From Selenomonas sp. (GTDB taxonomy: Bacteria > Bacillota > Negativicutes > Selenomonadales > Selenomonadaceae), in contig JAKVOG010000002.1 in NCBI GenBank assembly GCA_022482925.1, forward strand, positions 186,001 through 250,000: DNA of 64,000 nt. The letters are read 5' to 3'. Positions within the stretch are counted from its first letter, which is position 1, and every line of letters starts with the position of its first letter. Below the pieces are notes generated by a model. The model ran no database searches. It saw only the letters and a list, made by a program, of their open reading frames with translations, and had not been told where the DNA came from. Positions 48,030 to 57,635 of the stretch are shown one piece after another. A program made the translations under genes and the position numbers.

Positions 48030-48873
48030 ATGGAAGTTATTTTAGCAGATTATCTGGGATTCTGTTATGGCGTGAAACGCGCGATTATGATTGCCAGAGA
48101 GAATGCTTCCGCTGATGGCACCGCTTGTACATTGGGACCAATCATTCACAACCCGCAAATGGTCGAACGCTTGAAAAGTGAGGGCGTAGGGACCGTGGAT
48201 CGGCTGGATGATATGGGAAAAGGAACGGTCATCATCCGTTCGCACGGAGTAGGCCCTCGGGTATATGCTGAGGCGGCTGCACGTGGACTCGAGCTGGTAG
48301 ATGCAACCTGCCCTCATGTCAAGAAGGCACAGCTTTCGGCAAAGATCCCTTGTTGATGAAGGCTATCATGTAGTCATCATTGGCGAGAGGGAACATCCAG
48401 AAGTCCGTAGCATCTTTGAGTGGTCAGATGGTCAGGCAGAGATTATAGAGACGGAGGAGGAAGCAGAAGCGCTTGAGCCTTGTGCCAAGCTTGGTATCGT
48501 ATGTCAGACGACGTTTTCCGGGGCGAAGTTCCGGAGGATAACGGCTTGTCTTTTGGAGAAATCCAGGGAGCTCAAGATACTGCGTACGATATGTACAGCG
48601 ACGGATCAAAGGCAGACAGCAGCGGTGGATCTAGCTCAGAAGGTAGATCTCATGCTCGTGATTGGCGGTAAGAATAGCGCTAATACAACGAGGCTTGCAC
48701 AGATTTGTGCAGAGAAATGTAGGACTTATCACATCGAAACTGCGGCAGAGCTGCAGGAAGAGTGGTTTGATAAAATTGAAAAAATTGGTATTACAGCGGG
48801 TGCTTCAACACCTGACTGGATTATCAAGGAGGTATATAAAAAGTGTCAGAACAGAGTATGGAAGAATTGTTAG
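48030..48873 (+). CDS. ispH: 4-hydroxy-3-methylbut-2-enyl diphosphate reductase IspH (one frameshift)
   Basis: This Fe-S enzyme performs the last step of the MEP isoprenoid pathway. The N-terminal part has LGFCYGVKRAI (first cluster Cys), LGPIIHNPQ, RSHGVGP and DATCPHVKKAQ (second Cys). An extra C at 48347-48349 breaks the frame. The rest reads LVDEGYHVVIIGEREHPEV, CTATDQRQ (third Cys), VIGGKNSANTTRL and ITAGASTPDW. The frame runs 31 bases into rpsA. In many Clostridia and Negativicutes IspH is fused to S1; see the junction finding. Confidence 0.9.
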
Positions 48874-49907
48874 CAGAAGCAGAGAACACGATGCCGGACA
48901 TCCAGGAGCGTACGGTTGTTGAAGGTACGGTCATCCAGGTTTCCCGCGATGAAGCCTATGTTGATATCGGGTATAAGCAGGAAGTTGCTATCCCGAAGAG
49001 AGAGCTGGCTTACCCGGCTCCGGAGTCCGCTGAGGACGTTGTCAAGGTTGGCGACAAGATTGATGTCTATGTTGTTTCCCTCGGTGGCGACAATGGCGGC
49101 ATCCTGTCCAAGGTAAAGGCTGACCGTATGGTTGCCTGGAAGGATATGGAAGCTGTTCAGGAGCGTGGCGAGCACGTTCAGGCTCAGGTCAATCAGGTTG
49201 TCAAGGGTGGTCTCGTTGCATCGGTTAACGGTCTGCGCGGCTTTATCCCGGCTTCCCAGATGGAGCTCCATTTCGTAAAAGACCTGTCGATCTATGTTGG
49301 TCAGACGGTTGAGTGCGAAATCATTGAGATCGACGTACATAAGCAGCGTCTGGTTCTTTCCCGTCGTAAGCTTCTCGAAGCTGTACGTGCAGAGAAAGAG
49401 GACGAGATCTTCTCCACGCTCGAGGCTGGCACGACGGTTCGTGGTACGGTTAAACGTATCGTTGACTATGGTGCATTCATCGATATCGGTGGCGTAGATG
49501 GTCTGGCTCATATCTCCGACCTTGCTTGGCACCGTGTAAAACATCCGTCTGATGTCCTCGAAGTAGGTCAGGAGCTGGATGTATTCGTCAAGAGCGTTGA
49601 TCAGGAAGCAAAACGTATCTCCCTGTCCGTAAAAGACACGATGCGTGATCCGTGGCTCGACAATGCTGAGAAGTATAACGAAGGCGACATCATCGAAGGC
49701 AAAGTCATCAAACTGACTGACTTTGGTGCATTCATGGAAATCGAGCCGGGCTTTGATGGCCTGATTCCGATGGGCGAGCTGGCTGAAAAACGCATTGAGC
49801 GTGCTGATGAAGCTGTTCATGTTGGCGATGAAGTCAAAGTCAAAGTTCTGCGTATCGACATGAAGCGCAAACGCATTTCGCTTTCCATCACGAAGGCTAA
49901 AGACTGA
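48843..49907 (+). CDS. rpsA: Ribosomal protein S1-like protein (RpsA), possibly the C-terminal part of an IspH-S1 fusion
   Basis: The protein is 354 residues with four S1 OB-fold repeats (about residues 20-90, 105-170, 190-260 and 275-350). Signatures are GTVKRIVDYGAFIDIGGVDGLAHISDL and GKVIKLTDFGAFMEIEPGFDGLIPMGE. As written it begins at GTG 48843, with AAGGAGG ending 10 bases upstream, so it can be translated by itself. It lies in the -1 frame relative to ispH and overlaps it. It binds mRNA on the 30S subunit, or acts as an S1-family regulator. It ends at a good terminator. Confidence 0.9.
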   Translation: MSEQSMEELLAEAENTMPDIQERTVVEGTVIQVSRDEAYVDIGYKQEVAIPKRELAYPAPESAEDVVKVGDKIDVYVVSLGGDNGGILSKVKADRMVAWKDMEAVQERGEHVQAQVNQVVKGGLVASVNGLRGFIPASQMELHFVKDLSIYVGQTVECEIIEIDVHKQRLVLSRRKLLEAVRAEKEDEIFSTLEAGTTVRGTVKRIVDYGAFIDIGGVDGLAHISDLAWHRVKHPSDVLEVGQELDVFVKSVDQEAKRISLSVKDTMRDPWLDNAEKYNEGDIIEGKVIKLTDFGAFMEIEPGFDGLIPMGELAEKRIERADEAVHVGDEVKVKVLRIDMKRKRISLSITKAKD

Positions 49908-49945
49908 TTATCAGTTAAAACCATCAACTGGATAGAATGAACTCA

Positions 49946-49982
49946 GAGGAGTGATGACACATGCATCACTCCTTTGTTTTTG
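49946..49982 (+). terminator. Intrinsic terminator of rpsA
   Basis: AGGAGTGATG and CATCACTCCT form a perfect stem followed by TTGTTTTTG. Confidence 0.85.
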
Positions 49983-50026
49983 AATGAATCCAATAGGAAT
50001 CGGATTGAGACGAAAGAGACTGACGT

Positions 50027-51427
50027 ATGAGCAAGCAATACGCAGGCGTGATCCTGCGCGTAAATCCGGGGAGCCTGGCCGAAGAGCTGGAGCTGACACC
50101 GGGAGATAAGATCCTGTCCATCAATGGGCAGAACTTACGGGATATCATCGATCTGAGCTTTGCCATGGCAGATGAAGAAATTGATCTGCTGGTCGAGCAC
50201 CCGGATGGGGAGCAGGAAATGGTATCCTTTGATAAAGATTTTGACGAAGAACTCGGGGTAGAGTTTGAGTCAGCGGTATTCGATGGTATCCGCAACTGTG
50301 CCAATCACTGCTATTTCTGTTTTGTTGACATGATTGCGCCGAACATGCGGGGCAGCTTGTCTATAAAGGATGATGACTACCGGTTATCCTTTCTTTATGG
50401 CAACTTTGTCACCATGACCAATATGGGGCCAAATGACTTTAAACGTATTGAGCAGTTCCATTTGTCACCGCTGTATGTTTCAATCCAGTGCATGAATCCG
50501 GAGCTCCGGGCGCAGATGTTGCGCTGCAAGGGGGCCGCACAGATTGCCCGGCAGCTGGATCAGCTGGAGCGGGCCGGTGCGGATTATCATACGCAGATCG
50601 TGCTTTGTAATGGACTAAATGATGGTGCTGAACTGGAGCGCAGTATTCGTGAGATTGTTGCGCGGCGTCCGCATGCGCTTTCTATGGCAATCGTTCCCGT
50701 TGGCATCACGAAATTCCGTGATGATCCATTTCCGCTAAAACAGTTCGATGCAACGGCAGCGGCCAAAGTCATCGACGAAGTGGAGAAATGGCAGCGCAAA
50801 CTGCAACAGGAAAACGGCCGTACCTTCATTTATCTGGGGGATGAGTTCTACTTCCTGGCTGGGCGTGAAGTGCCGACAACGGAATTCTATGACGGATTCC
50901 CACAGCTTGATAATGGTATTGGCCTGACCCGCAGCTTTATCAATGACTGGGATGCGGCCGCAGCTAAGCAGCCGGAACCGGCTGTATACGATGAGCCGGT
51001 TTACCTGGATGTCGTGACGGGGACGGCAGTATCGCCGGTTATCTGTCAGTTGGCGGAGTCTGTGCAGAATGAAAATCTGCATATCCGGATTGTACCAGTC
51101 GAGAATGAGCATTTCGGTCATACGGTGAACGTTTCCGGTCTGCTGACAGCTCATGACATCCTGAATAAGCTGAAATCACTGGACGGTCCGCGTCAGGGCA
51201 TTCTGATTCCGGAGTCGGCTCTGCGTTCCGGTGAGGATATTTTCCTGGATGATATGTCACTGGCAGAATTTGCCGCTCAGTTCCCTGATGCCCGCGTTGA
51301 GCCGGTACAGGGGGGCCGTGATTATCATCAGGCTTTGACGGACTGGAACAGCTATCATAAGAATAGAAGTAATGAGACTGCCTATACCTGGCAGAGTAAT
51401 GCCGGCTATACGAAGCCGGTGGAATAA
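50027..51427 (+). CDS. DUF512 PDZ/radical-SAM-like protein
   Basis: The protein is 466 residues. An N-terminal PDZ-like domain (VILRVNPGSLAEELELTPGDKIL) is followed by a cysteine cluster, CANHCYFCF (Cys-x3-Cys-x2-Cys near residues 90-97), as in Fe-S radical SAM proteins, then a TIM-barrel-like core and the DUF512 C-terminal region (GDEFYFLAGREVPTTEFY, VTGTAVSP). It is conserved next to der in Firmicutes and Negativicutes, but its reaction is not established to my knowledge. It lies 22 bases before der and probably shares its transcript. Confidence 0.85.
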   Translation: MSKQYAGVILRVNPGSLAEELELTPGDKILSINGQNLRDIIDLSFAMADEEIDLLVEHPDGEQEMVSFDKDFDEELGVEFESAVFDGIRNCANHCYFCFVDMIAPNMRGSLSIKDDDYRLSFLYGNFVTMTNMGPNDFKRIEQFHLSPLYVSIQCMNPELRAQMLRCKGAAQIARQLDQLERAGADYHTQIVLCNGLNDGAELERSIREIVARRPHALSMAIVPVGITKFRDDPFPLKQFDATAAAKVIDEVEKWQRKLQQENGRTFIYLGDEFYFLAGREVPTTEFYDGFPQLDNGIGLTRSFINDWDAAAAKQPEPAVYDEPVYLDVVTGTAVSPVICQLAESVQNENLHIRIVPVENEHFGHTVNVSGLLTAHDILNKLKSLDGPRQGILIPESALRSGEDIFLDDMSLAEFAAQFPDARVEPVQGGRDYHQALTDWNSYHKNRSNETAYTWQSNAGYTKPVE

Positions 51428-51448
51428 AGAAGGAAAGAAGGTAATCGA

Positions 51449-52780
51449 ATGAGTAAACCAATCGTGGCCATCGTTGGCCGTCCGAACGTGGGCAAATCGA
51501 CATTGTTCAATCAGATCGGAAAGAAACGTGTATCTATTGTTGATGATATGCCGGGCGTTACCCGTGACCGTATCTATCTCGATGCAGAATGGCTGAATCA
51601 TGAATTCACCATGATCGATACCGGTGGTATCGAGCTTGACGAAAGTGATCATATTCTTAAGTCTATGCGTCAGCAGGCAGAAATTGCCATGGATGAAGCG
51701 GACGTTATCCTTTTCCTGGTCGATGGCCGTGCCGGCCTGACGACTGCGGACGAAGAGGTGGCAAGGCTCCTGCGCAGCACGAAGAAGCCAGTGGTCCTTG
51801 GCGTCAATAAGATCGACAGCCCGCAGCTTGAGGTGAATGCCTATGAGTTCTACAATCTGGGGCTTGGTGATCCGATTGCACTTTCGGCTTCGAATGCGAT
51901 GAATCTTGGTGACCTGCTCGATGCAATTGTAGCAGCATTTCCTGCGCATGATACCGAGACGAAAGATGAGGATGAGATCAGCATTGCCGTTATCGGCCGC
52001 CCGAATGTCGGGAAGTCGTCCATCGTCAATCAGCTGCTCGGTGAAGAGCGCGTGATCGTCAGCGATATTGCCGGAACGACGCGTGATGCGATTGATACGC
52101 ATTTTGTCAAGGATGGCATGAAATTCATGCTGATTGATACGGCTGGTATGCGCCGTCGCGGCAAGATTGATGAGCCGGTGGAGCGCTACAGCGTCATGCG
52201 TTCTTTGCGCGCAATCGACCGCGCCGATGTCGTACTCATGCTGATCGATGCCTCTGAGGGCATAACCGAGCAGGATAAGAAGATTGCCGGGTATGCGCAT
52301 GAGTCCGGCAAGGGCGTCGTTATTGTGGTCAATAAATGGGATATCTATCCTAATAAGGATGATAAATCCACCCTGAAATTCACGGATGATCTGCGTGAAG
52401 AGATTGGATTCCTGCAGTATGCACCGGTACTTTACACCTCGGCTTTAACCGGTCAGCGTGTGGGCCGTGTGACGGATCTGGTGAAGTATGTGGCTGAGCA
52501 GCAGTCCATGCGTATCAAGACCAGCGTCCTCAATGAGCTGATCCGCGATGCAGTCTCCATTAATCCGCCGCCGATGCATCGTGGCCGCCGCCTGAAGATT
52601 CTCTTCATGACGCAGGCTGATGTAAAGCCGCCGAAATTCATCATCTTCGTCAATGATCCGGAGCTCATGCATTTTTCCTACCTGCGTTTCCTTGAGAATC
52701 GTCTGCGTGAGATGTACGGGTTTGAGGGGACGCCGATCCGCATGATTGTCCGTGCCCGCGATGAGGAGGATGACCTGTAA
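51449..52780 (+). CDS. der: Ribosome biogenesis GTPase Der (EngA)
   Basis: This 443-residue protein has two tandem GTPase domains: GRPNVGKSTLFNQ with DTGGIEL and NKID, then GRPNVGKSSIVNQ with DTAGMRRRGKI and NKWD. A C-terminal KH-like domain follows. Der is essential for 50S maturation. It is followed, with one base overlap, by plsY, a conserved pair. Confidence 0.97.
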   Translation: MSKPIVAIVGRPNVGKSTLFNQIGKKRVSIVDDMPGVTRDRIYLDAEWLNHEFTMIDTGGIELDESDHILKSMRQQAEIAMDEADVILFLVDGRAGLTTADEEVARLLRSTKKPVVLGVNKIDSPQLEVNAYEFYNLGLGDPIALSASNAMNLGDLLDAIVAAFPAHDTETKDEDEISIAVIGRPNVGKSSIVNQLLGEERVIVSDIAGTTRDAIDTHFVKDGMKFMLIDTAGMRRRGKIDEPVERYSVMRSLRAIDRADVVLMLIDASEGITEQDKKIAGYAHESGKGVVIVVNKWDIYPNKDDKSTLKFTDDLREEIGFLQYAPVLYTSALTGQRVGRVTDLVKYVAEQQSMRIKTSVLNELIRDAVSINPPPMHRGRRLKILFMTQADVKPPKFIIFVNDPELMHFSYLRFLENRLREMYGFEGTPIRMIVRARDEEDDL

Positions 52781-53376
52781 TGGAACAGTTGGTCATCACC
52801 TGTCTGCTGGCATATCTGCTCGGGTCAATCCCGAACGGGCTTGTGTTCGGTAAGCTTTTCTGGCATATCGACCTGCGGGAACATGGCAGTCACAACATTG
52901 GAGCGACCAATGCCTGGCGCACACTGGGCAAAGGGCCGGGCTTCCTGATCTTCCTGCTGGATTTCCTGAAGGGATTCCTGAGTGTCGGTATTGGCTCACT
53001 GTTGGTGGGGACGCCGCTGGCGATGGTGCTGGGTGGTGTACTCGCTATTGTTGGACACTCCTGCTCGTTGTTCCTGAAATTCAAGGGCGGCAAAGGGGTT
53101 GCAACCGGGCTGGGCGTCATCGTCATGCTCATGCCGGTTCCGGCATTGATCGTATTTCTGGTCTGGCTGGGAATCGTAAAACTCAGCGGCTATGTGTCAC
53201 TGGGGTCGATCCTTGCTGCTGCGCTGGTGCCGTTGCTGGCCTGGGGTATGCACTATCCATGCGAATACATCGGCTTTGGCGTGTTGGCTGCAGCTTTTAT
53301 CATTATCCGGCATCATGCCAATATCGGTCGTCTGCTCAGCGGAACCGAAAGTAAGATAAAAGCAGGTCATCGTTGA
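52780..53376 (+). CDS. plsY: Glycerol-3-phosphate acyltransferase PlsY
   Basis: This is a 198-residue membrane protein with about five to seven hydrophobic segments. It uses acyl-phosphate to acylate glycerol-3-phosphate. The motifs GSIPNGLVFGKLF, GSHNIGATNAWR and KGGKGVATGLGV match the three conserved PlsY loops. It is translationally coupled to der (TAATG). It ends at a terminator. Confidence 0.96.
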   Translation: MEQLVITCLLAYLLGSIPNGLVFGKLFWHIDLREHGSHNIGATNAWRTLGKGPGFLIFLLDFLKGFLSVGIGSLLVGTPLAMVLGGVLAIVGHSCSLFLKFKGGKGVATGLGVIVMLMPVPALIVFLVWLGIVKLSGYVSLGSILAAALVPLLAWGMHYPCEYIGFGVLAAAFIIIRHHANIGRLLSGTESKIKAGHR

Positions 53377-53377
53377 C

Positions 53378-53417
53378 AAAAAGGACATGAATCTGAATTT
53401 GATTTATGTCCTTTTTA
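53378..53417 (+). terminator. Intrinsic terminator of the DUF512-der-plsY operon
   Basis: AAAAAGGACATGAATC and GATTTATGTCCTTTTT pair with one G-U, then TTTT overlaps the stem. Confidence 0.85.
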
Positions 53418-53448
53418 CATGTTTCGATGGACATTTGGCAAAATCGTA

Positions 53449-53478
53449 TTGGCAATAGTCCACGAGTTGTGGTATACT
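53449..53478 (+). promoter_or_regulatory. Promoter of the ACT-hom-thrB operon
   Basis: TTGGCA (53449-53454), 18 bases and TATACT (53473-53478) lie 42 bases before the ATG. Confidence 0.65.
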
Positions 53479-53519
53479 ATCTTTTGTGAGTAGAAAACTA
53501 TCCATTGGAGGCGTAATAT

Positions 53520-53966
53520 ATGAATGAACAGAAAAGTGGATTCTTCCTGGTCCGTGAAGAAATCCTTCCGGAAGCAATCAAAAAAACCATCAAAGTAAAA
53601 GAGATGCTGAAACGCGGCGACGCCCGTACAATCAATGAAGCCGTCGAGAAGATGGAGCTTTCGCGCAGTGCTTACTACAAATATAAAGACTACGTGTTCC
53701 CGTTCTATGAGGCCAGTCAGAACAAGATCGTTACCTTAACGTTCCTGCTTGAGCATAAGAAGGGTGTACTCTCCAGTGTGCTCAATACGATCTCATCAGA
53801 TTCCGGCAGTGTCATGACCATCAATCAGGGAATTCCTCTCCAGGGTGTGGCCAATGCTACGGTTTCTATTGAGACGGCAAACCTGTCGGTTGATCTGGAA
53901 GCGCTGCTCGATAAGCTGCGTATGGTCGATGGTGTCAAACGTCTGGAAGTTCTGGGTCAGTCGTAA
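53520..53966 (+). CDS. ACT-domain regulatory protein (UPF0735/PheB family)
   Basis: The protein is 148 residues. The N-terminal helix-turn-helix-like segment (AVEKMELSRSAYYKYKDYVFPF) is followed by an ACT domain (VTLTFLLEHKKGVLSSVLNTISSDSG, then IETANLSVDLEALLDKLRMVDGVKRL). ACT domains bind amino acids. The gene is immediately upstream of hom and thrB, so it may sense threonine-pathway amino acids. PheB itself is poorly characterised. GGAGG precedes the ATG. Confidence 0.88.
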   Translation: MNEQKSGFFLVREEILPEAIKKTIKVKEMLKRGDARTINEAVEKMELSRSAYYKYKDYVFPFYEASQNKIVTLTFLLEHKKGVLSSVLNTISSDSGSVMTINQGIPLQGVANATVSIETANLSVDLEALLDKLRMVDGVKRLEVLGQS

Positions 53967-53987
53967 TAGGGAAAGAAGGTGTGTCGA

Positions 53988-55286
53988 ATGCAAAAGGTGA
54001 TTAAGATCGGACTGTTAGGGTCAGGAACCGTTGGTTCTGGTGTAATCAAAGTGCTGGAAATGAACCAGCAGCAGATTGCCGAACGCGTCGGCGCACAGCT
54101 TCAGCTGAAGACAGTTTTGGTGCGCGATCTGACAAAGAAACGTCCAGTTCTTGAGGGTTACAACGTTACAGATTGTATCGAAGACATCCTGGACGATAAA
54201 GAAATCGATATCGTTGTGGAACTCATGGGGGGTCTGCATCCGGCCCGTGAATATATGCTTCGGGCCATGGAAGCCGGCAAAAAGTGTCGTAACAGCCAAT
54301 AAGGATGTTGTGGCTCAGTTTGGCAAGGACATGTTTGATTCAGCTGAGAAGAATGATGTTGATTTTCTGTTTGAGGCCAGTGTGGGTGGCGGTATTCCTA
54401 TCATCACTCCGCTCAAGCAGAGTCTGACTGCGAACCGGATCACAGAGATCATGGGAATCGTCAATGGTACGACCAACTACATGCTGACCAAGATGACAGA
54501 ATGTGGCAGTGACTATGATACGGTCCTGAAAGAGGCGCAGGCAAAAGGCTATGCCGAAGCGAATCCGGCGGCTGATGTCGATGGACTTGATGCTGCCCGT
54601 AAGGCTGCCATCCTCGCTTCGCTGGCGTTCAATACCCGTGTAGAGCTTAAAGATGTCTCGATTGAAGGTATCACGAAGATTACGCCCGATGATATCGACT
54701 ATGCAAAGAATCTGGGCTATGTCATCAAGCTGCTGGCCGTGGGTAAGGACTCAGCTGCCAACGGCGTGGATGTGCGGGTTCATCCGGTATTTTTGCCGAA
54801 GGAACATCCGTTGGCTGCGGTCAATGGGGTATTCAATGCGATTTACGTGCGCGGAAATGCCATTGGTGAAGCGATGTTCTATGGACAGGGTGCGGGCTCA
54901 TTGCCGACGGCATCGGCAGTTGTGTCCGATATCATTGATGCATCAAGGGATATTGTCAACAATACCTTTGGACGCGTCCGCTGTACCTGCTATGAGCAGA
55001 AGTCGTTCTGCCCGATGGAGAAGACCGAGTCGTCTTACTATGTCCGTCTGCTGGTTGATGATAAGCCTGGTGTCCTGGGCTATGTTGCGACAGCGTTCGG
55101 CGATGCTGGCGTCAGCCTGAGATCCGTCATCAGACCAAGCGGAATGTTGTTGATCATGCTGAGATCGTGGCCATCACGCATACGGTGGTGCATGCGAAAA
55201 TCGAGAAGGCTATTGAGGTTCTAAAGAGCTTGTCCGTTGTTGATGAGATTCGCAACATGATCCGTGTGGAAAAGGAACGGGGGTAA
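53988..55286 (+). CDS. hom: Homoserine dehydrogenase (two frameshifts)
   Basis: This enzyme reduces aspartate semialdehyde to homoserine (threonine and methionine branch). The NAD(P) motif IGLLGSGTVGSGV and the VVELMGG block are in frame 1. An extra A at 54279-54283 and a missing C near 55131 break it. The repaired text reads GKSVVTANKDVVAQ (catalytic Lys), GGGIPIITPLKQ, GIVNGTTNYML and AAILASLAF. A C-terminal ACT domain has DDKPGVLGYVATAFGDAGVSLRSVIQ. Repaired length is about 432 residues. It overlaps nothing and is followed 5 bases later by thrB. Confidence 0.92.
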
Positions 55287-55291
55287 ACAGA

Positions 55292-56221
55292 TTGGGCTAT
55301 CGCAGCATTCGTGTCCGGGTTCCCGGGCACCAGTGCCAATTGTGGACCGGGCTTTGATTCGATTGGCCTGGCCTGTACGGTCTATAATGATATGGAGCTT
55401 GCCTTGACGAAAGAGCCAGGGTTGAGTATCACCATCACAGGAGAAGGTGCGCAGAATATTCCCTGTGATAATCGTAACATCGTCTGGCGTTCGTTCAGTA
55501 TCTGCTGAAAAAGGCTGGGAAGGACAAAGAGTATGCTGGTGCTGTTATCCATATGGAAAACAATGTACCACTTTCCCGCGGACTCGGGAGCAGTGCGACT
55601 GCAATTGTCGCCGGTCTTAAGGCGGCTAATGTCCTCATTGGCAACCGGTACAGCCGCAGGGAACTCCTGCAGTTTGCTACGGAGCTTGAGGGACATCCGG
55701 ATAATGTAGCACCAGCTATATTTGGCGGTTTCACAGTCAGCATTGTGACGGATGGTGAGGTGGAGTGCTTCTCCTTTTTGCCGAAATTCCGTATGAAGCT
55801 GGTGGTGGCGGTACCGGATTTTCCGCTGTCAACACGGAAAGCCAGAGCGGTCCTGCCAGAGCAGGTACCGATGAAGGATGCGGTCAACAATATCGGCCGT
55901 GCATCCATGCTGGTCGCTTCGCTGTGCCGTGGGAATGAGAAATTCCTCAGAAACGTATTTGACGATGCACTGCATCAGCCGTACCGGGCACCATTGATCC
56001 CTGGTATGTATGAGGTGTTTGCAGCAGCTCGTAAAGCTGGGGCAATCGGCGCGAATCTTAGCGGTGCCGGGCCATGCCTCATTGCGTATACATCGGAACG
56101 CAGCCACTGCGAAGAGGCGGTCGGTGAAGCGATGAAGCGTGCGTTCAGGGAACATGATGTAGATTCACGGATTCTTATTATGGACCTGGATACCCGTGGA
56201 GCACATATATTGAATCATTGA
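55292..56221 (+). CDS. thrB: Homoserine kinase (two frameshifts, TTG start)
   Basis: This is a GHMP kinase that phosphorylates homoserine toward threonine. TTG 55292 has GGGGG 8 bases upstream. IRVRVPGTSANCGPGFDSIGLA is reached by removing an extra C at 55322-55327; a missing base near 55492 splits the next part. The ATP loop PLSRGLGSSATAIVAGL, FATELEGHPDN and GANLSGAGPCLIAY complete the family pattern. Repaired length is about 309 residues. It forms the hom-thrB pair with the ACT regulator. Confidence 0.92.
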
Positions 56222-56227
56222 ACAGGA

Positions 56228-56255
56228 AGACTCTGTATTTGCAGGGTCTTTTTTC
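56228..56255 (+). terminator. Intrinsic terminator of thrB
   Basis: AGACTCTG and CAGGGTCT (one G-U) form a stem followed by TTTTTT. Confidence 0.8.
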
Positions 56256-56286
56256 TATTTCTGACAGAATATGGTAGAATAAAATC

Positions 56287-57546
56287 ATGATGAATATAAC
56301 AGAGCAATGCTTTACAGAAAAACTGAATCAGGCTGGAGCCAGGGCCTATATTGTCGGTGGCTGGGTGCGGGACAGGCTGCGTGGTATGACACCGCATGAC
56401 AAGGACTACATGGTCGCAGGGATAACCGAGAGGACTTTCATGGAGCTTTTTCCGCAGGCTCAGAAAGTCGGCCGTTCTTTTCCGGTGTTCCTGCTGACCG
56501 TCGATGACAGGAAATGTGAGATTGCCTTTGCCCGAAAAGAACAGAAGACCGGTGAAGGCTATCGGGGCTTCGCGATTGTGTATGATCCGCAGGTGACAGT
56601 CGAAGACGATCTCTACCGTCGGGATACCGCGATGAACAGCATGGCCATGGAGCTGCCGGGGCTGCAGCTGCACGATCCCTATGGCGGGGCAGAGGATGTC
56701 CGGCAGCATCGGATACGGGCAGTATCGGCACATTTCTGCGAAGATCCGGTCCGGGCCTTGCGGGCAGCCAGGCAGGCGGCAGAGTTTGGCTTTACGATTA
56801 CAGAGGAGACCTATCGCTATATGAAAGCCTGCCGGGAAGAACTGGCGGCAGAGCCGGCGGAGCGTCTGCTCAATGAACTGCGCCGGGCACTGGCAGCAGC
56901 CAGACCGTCGCTCTTTTTCCGGGCACTGGCCCGGGCGGAGCTGCTGACGGCTACTTTTCCGGAACTGGCAGCCCTTATCGGTAAGACACAGCCAGCAGCT
57001 TTTCATCCGGAAGGCGATGCCTTTGAGCATACCATGCTGGTAGTCGATACCGTGGCGAAAGAAACAGATTCTATACGGGCCCGTTTTTGTGCACTGGTAC
57101 ATGATCTTGGGAAGGGAACGACTCCACGATCCATGGAGCCGCACCATTATGGGCATGAGCAGCGCGGCCAGGAGGTGCTGCACCAGTGGAATGCACGGAT
57201 GACCCTGCCACGTGACTGGCTGCAGGGGGGACTTTTTGTCATTCGGGAACACATGCGGGCACCGCGCCTGGGGAAAGAGTCCAAGATCGTAGATCTGCTG
57301 CTGTCGCTGGATCATTCGGTCCTGACGGTGTCTGAATTTCAGGCGGTGATCCGGGCAGATCATCACAGTCTGCCTTATTATCTGGAATATGCAGAAGTCT
57401 TTCTGGCGGCAATGAAACAGATTAACGGTCGGGACTGTCCTCCAGGACTTATCGGGAAGCAGATTGGCGAATGGATACGGAATCAGCAACTTGTTAGTTA
57501 TCGAATAGTATTGGTTGAGTCGGGATTTTCCGATAAAAGTTGCTAA
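56287..57546 (+). CDS. cca: CCA-adding/poly(A) polymerase-family nucleotidyltransferase with HD domain
   Basis: The protein is 419 residues. The nucleotidyltransferase head is GARAYIVGGWVRDRLRG and HDKDYMVAG (DxD), with RRDTAMNSMAMEL; the neck reads FCEDPVRALRAARQAAEFGFTI. The C-terminal HD domain has HTMLVVDTVAKE and LVHDLGKGTTP. Its resemblance to E. coli Cca suggests CCA addition to tRNA with phosphohydrolase activity. All five tRNAs here encode CCA, so repair is the likely use. Bacterial A-polymerases share the fold. Confidence 0.85.
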   Translation: MMNITEQCFTEKLNQAGARAYIVGGWVRDRLRGMTPHDKDYMVAGITERTFMELFPQAQKVGRSFPVFLLTVDDRKCEIAFARKEQKTGEGYRGFAIVYDPQVTVEDDLYRRDTAMNSMAMELPGLQLHDPYGGAEDVRQHRIRAVSAHFCEDPVRALRAARQAAEFGFTITEETYRYMKACREELAAEPAERLLNELRRALAAARPSLFFRALARAELLTATFPELAALIGKTQPAAFHPEGDAFEHTMLVVDTVAKETDSIRARFCALVHDLGKGTTPRSMEPHHYGHEQRGQEVLHQWNARMTLPRDWLQGGLFVIREHMRAPRLGKESKIVDLLLSLDHSVLTVSEFQAVIRADHHSLPYYLEYAEVFLAAMKQINGRDCPPGLIGKQIGEWIRNQQLVSYRIVLVESGFSDKSC

Positions 57547-57568
57547 ATTTCTAAAAAATCGCTATAAT
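57540..57568 (+). promoter_or_regulatory. Promoter of the gamma-carbonic anhydrase gene
   Basis: TTGCTA (57540-57545), 17 bases and TATAAT (57563-57568) overlap the end of cca. Confidence 0.75.
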
Positions 57569-57635
57569 TAAGTCAACGGGTTGTATCAACATAAAGATGA
57601 CAGCCTTAATTCAATCAGTTCAGGAGGCGGTACTC

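Noticed and set aside
48843..49907. Calling programmed -1 frameshifting at the ispH/rpsA junction as established
   Set aside because: The window has many homopolymer errors and S1 has a normal ribosome site with GTG. The slip model stays a hypothesis only.
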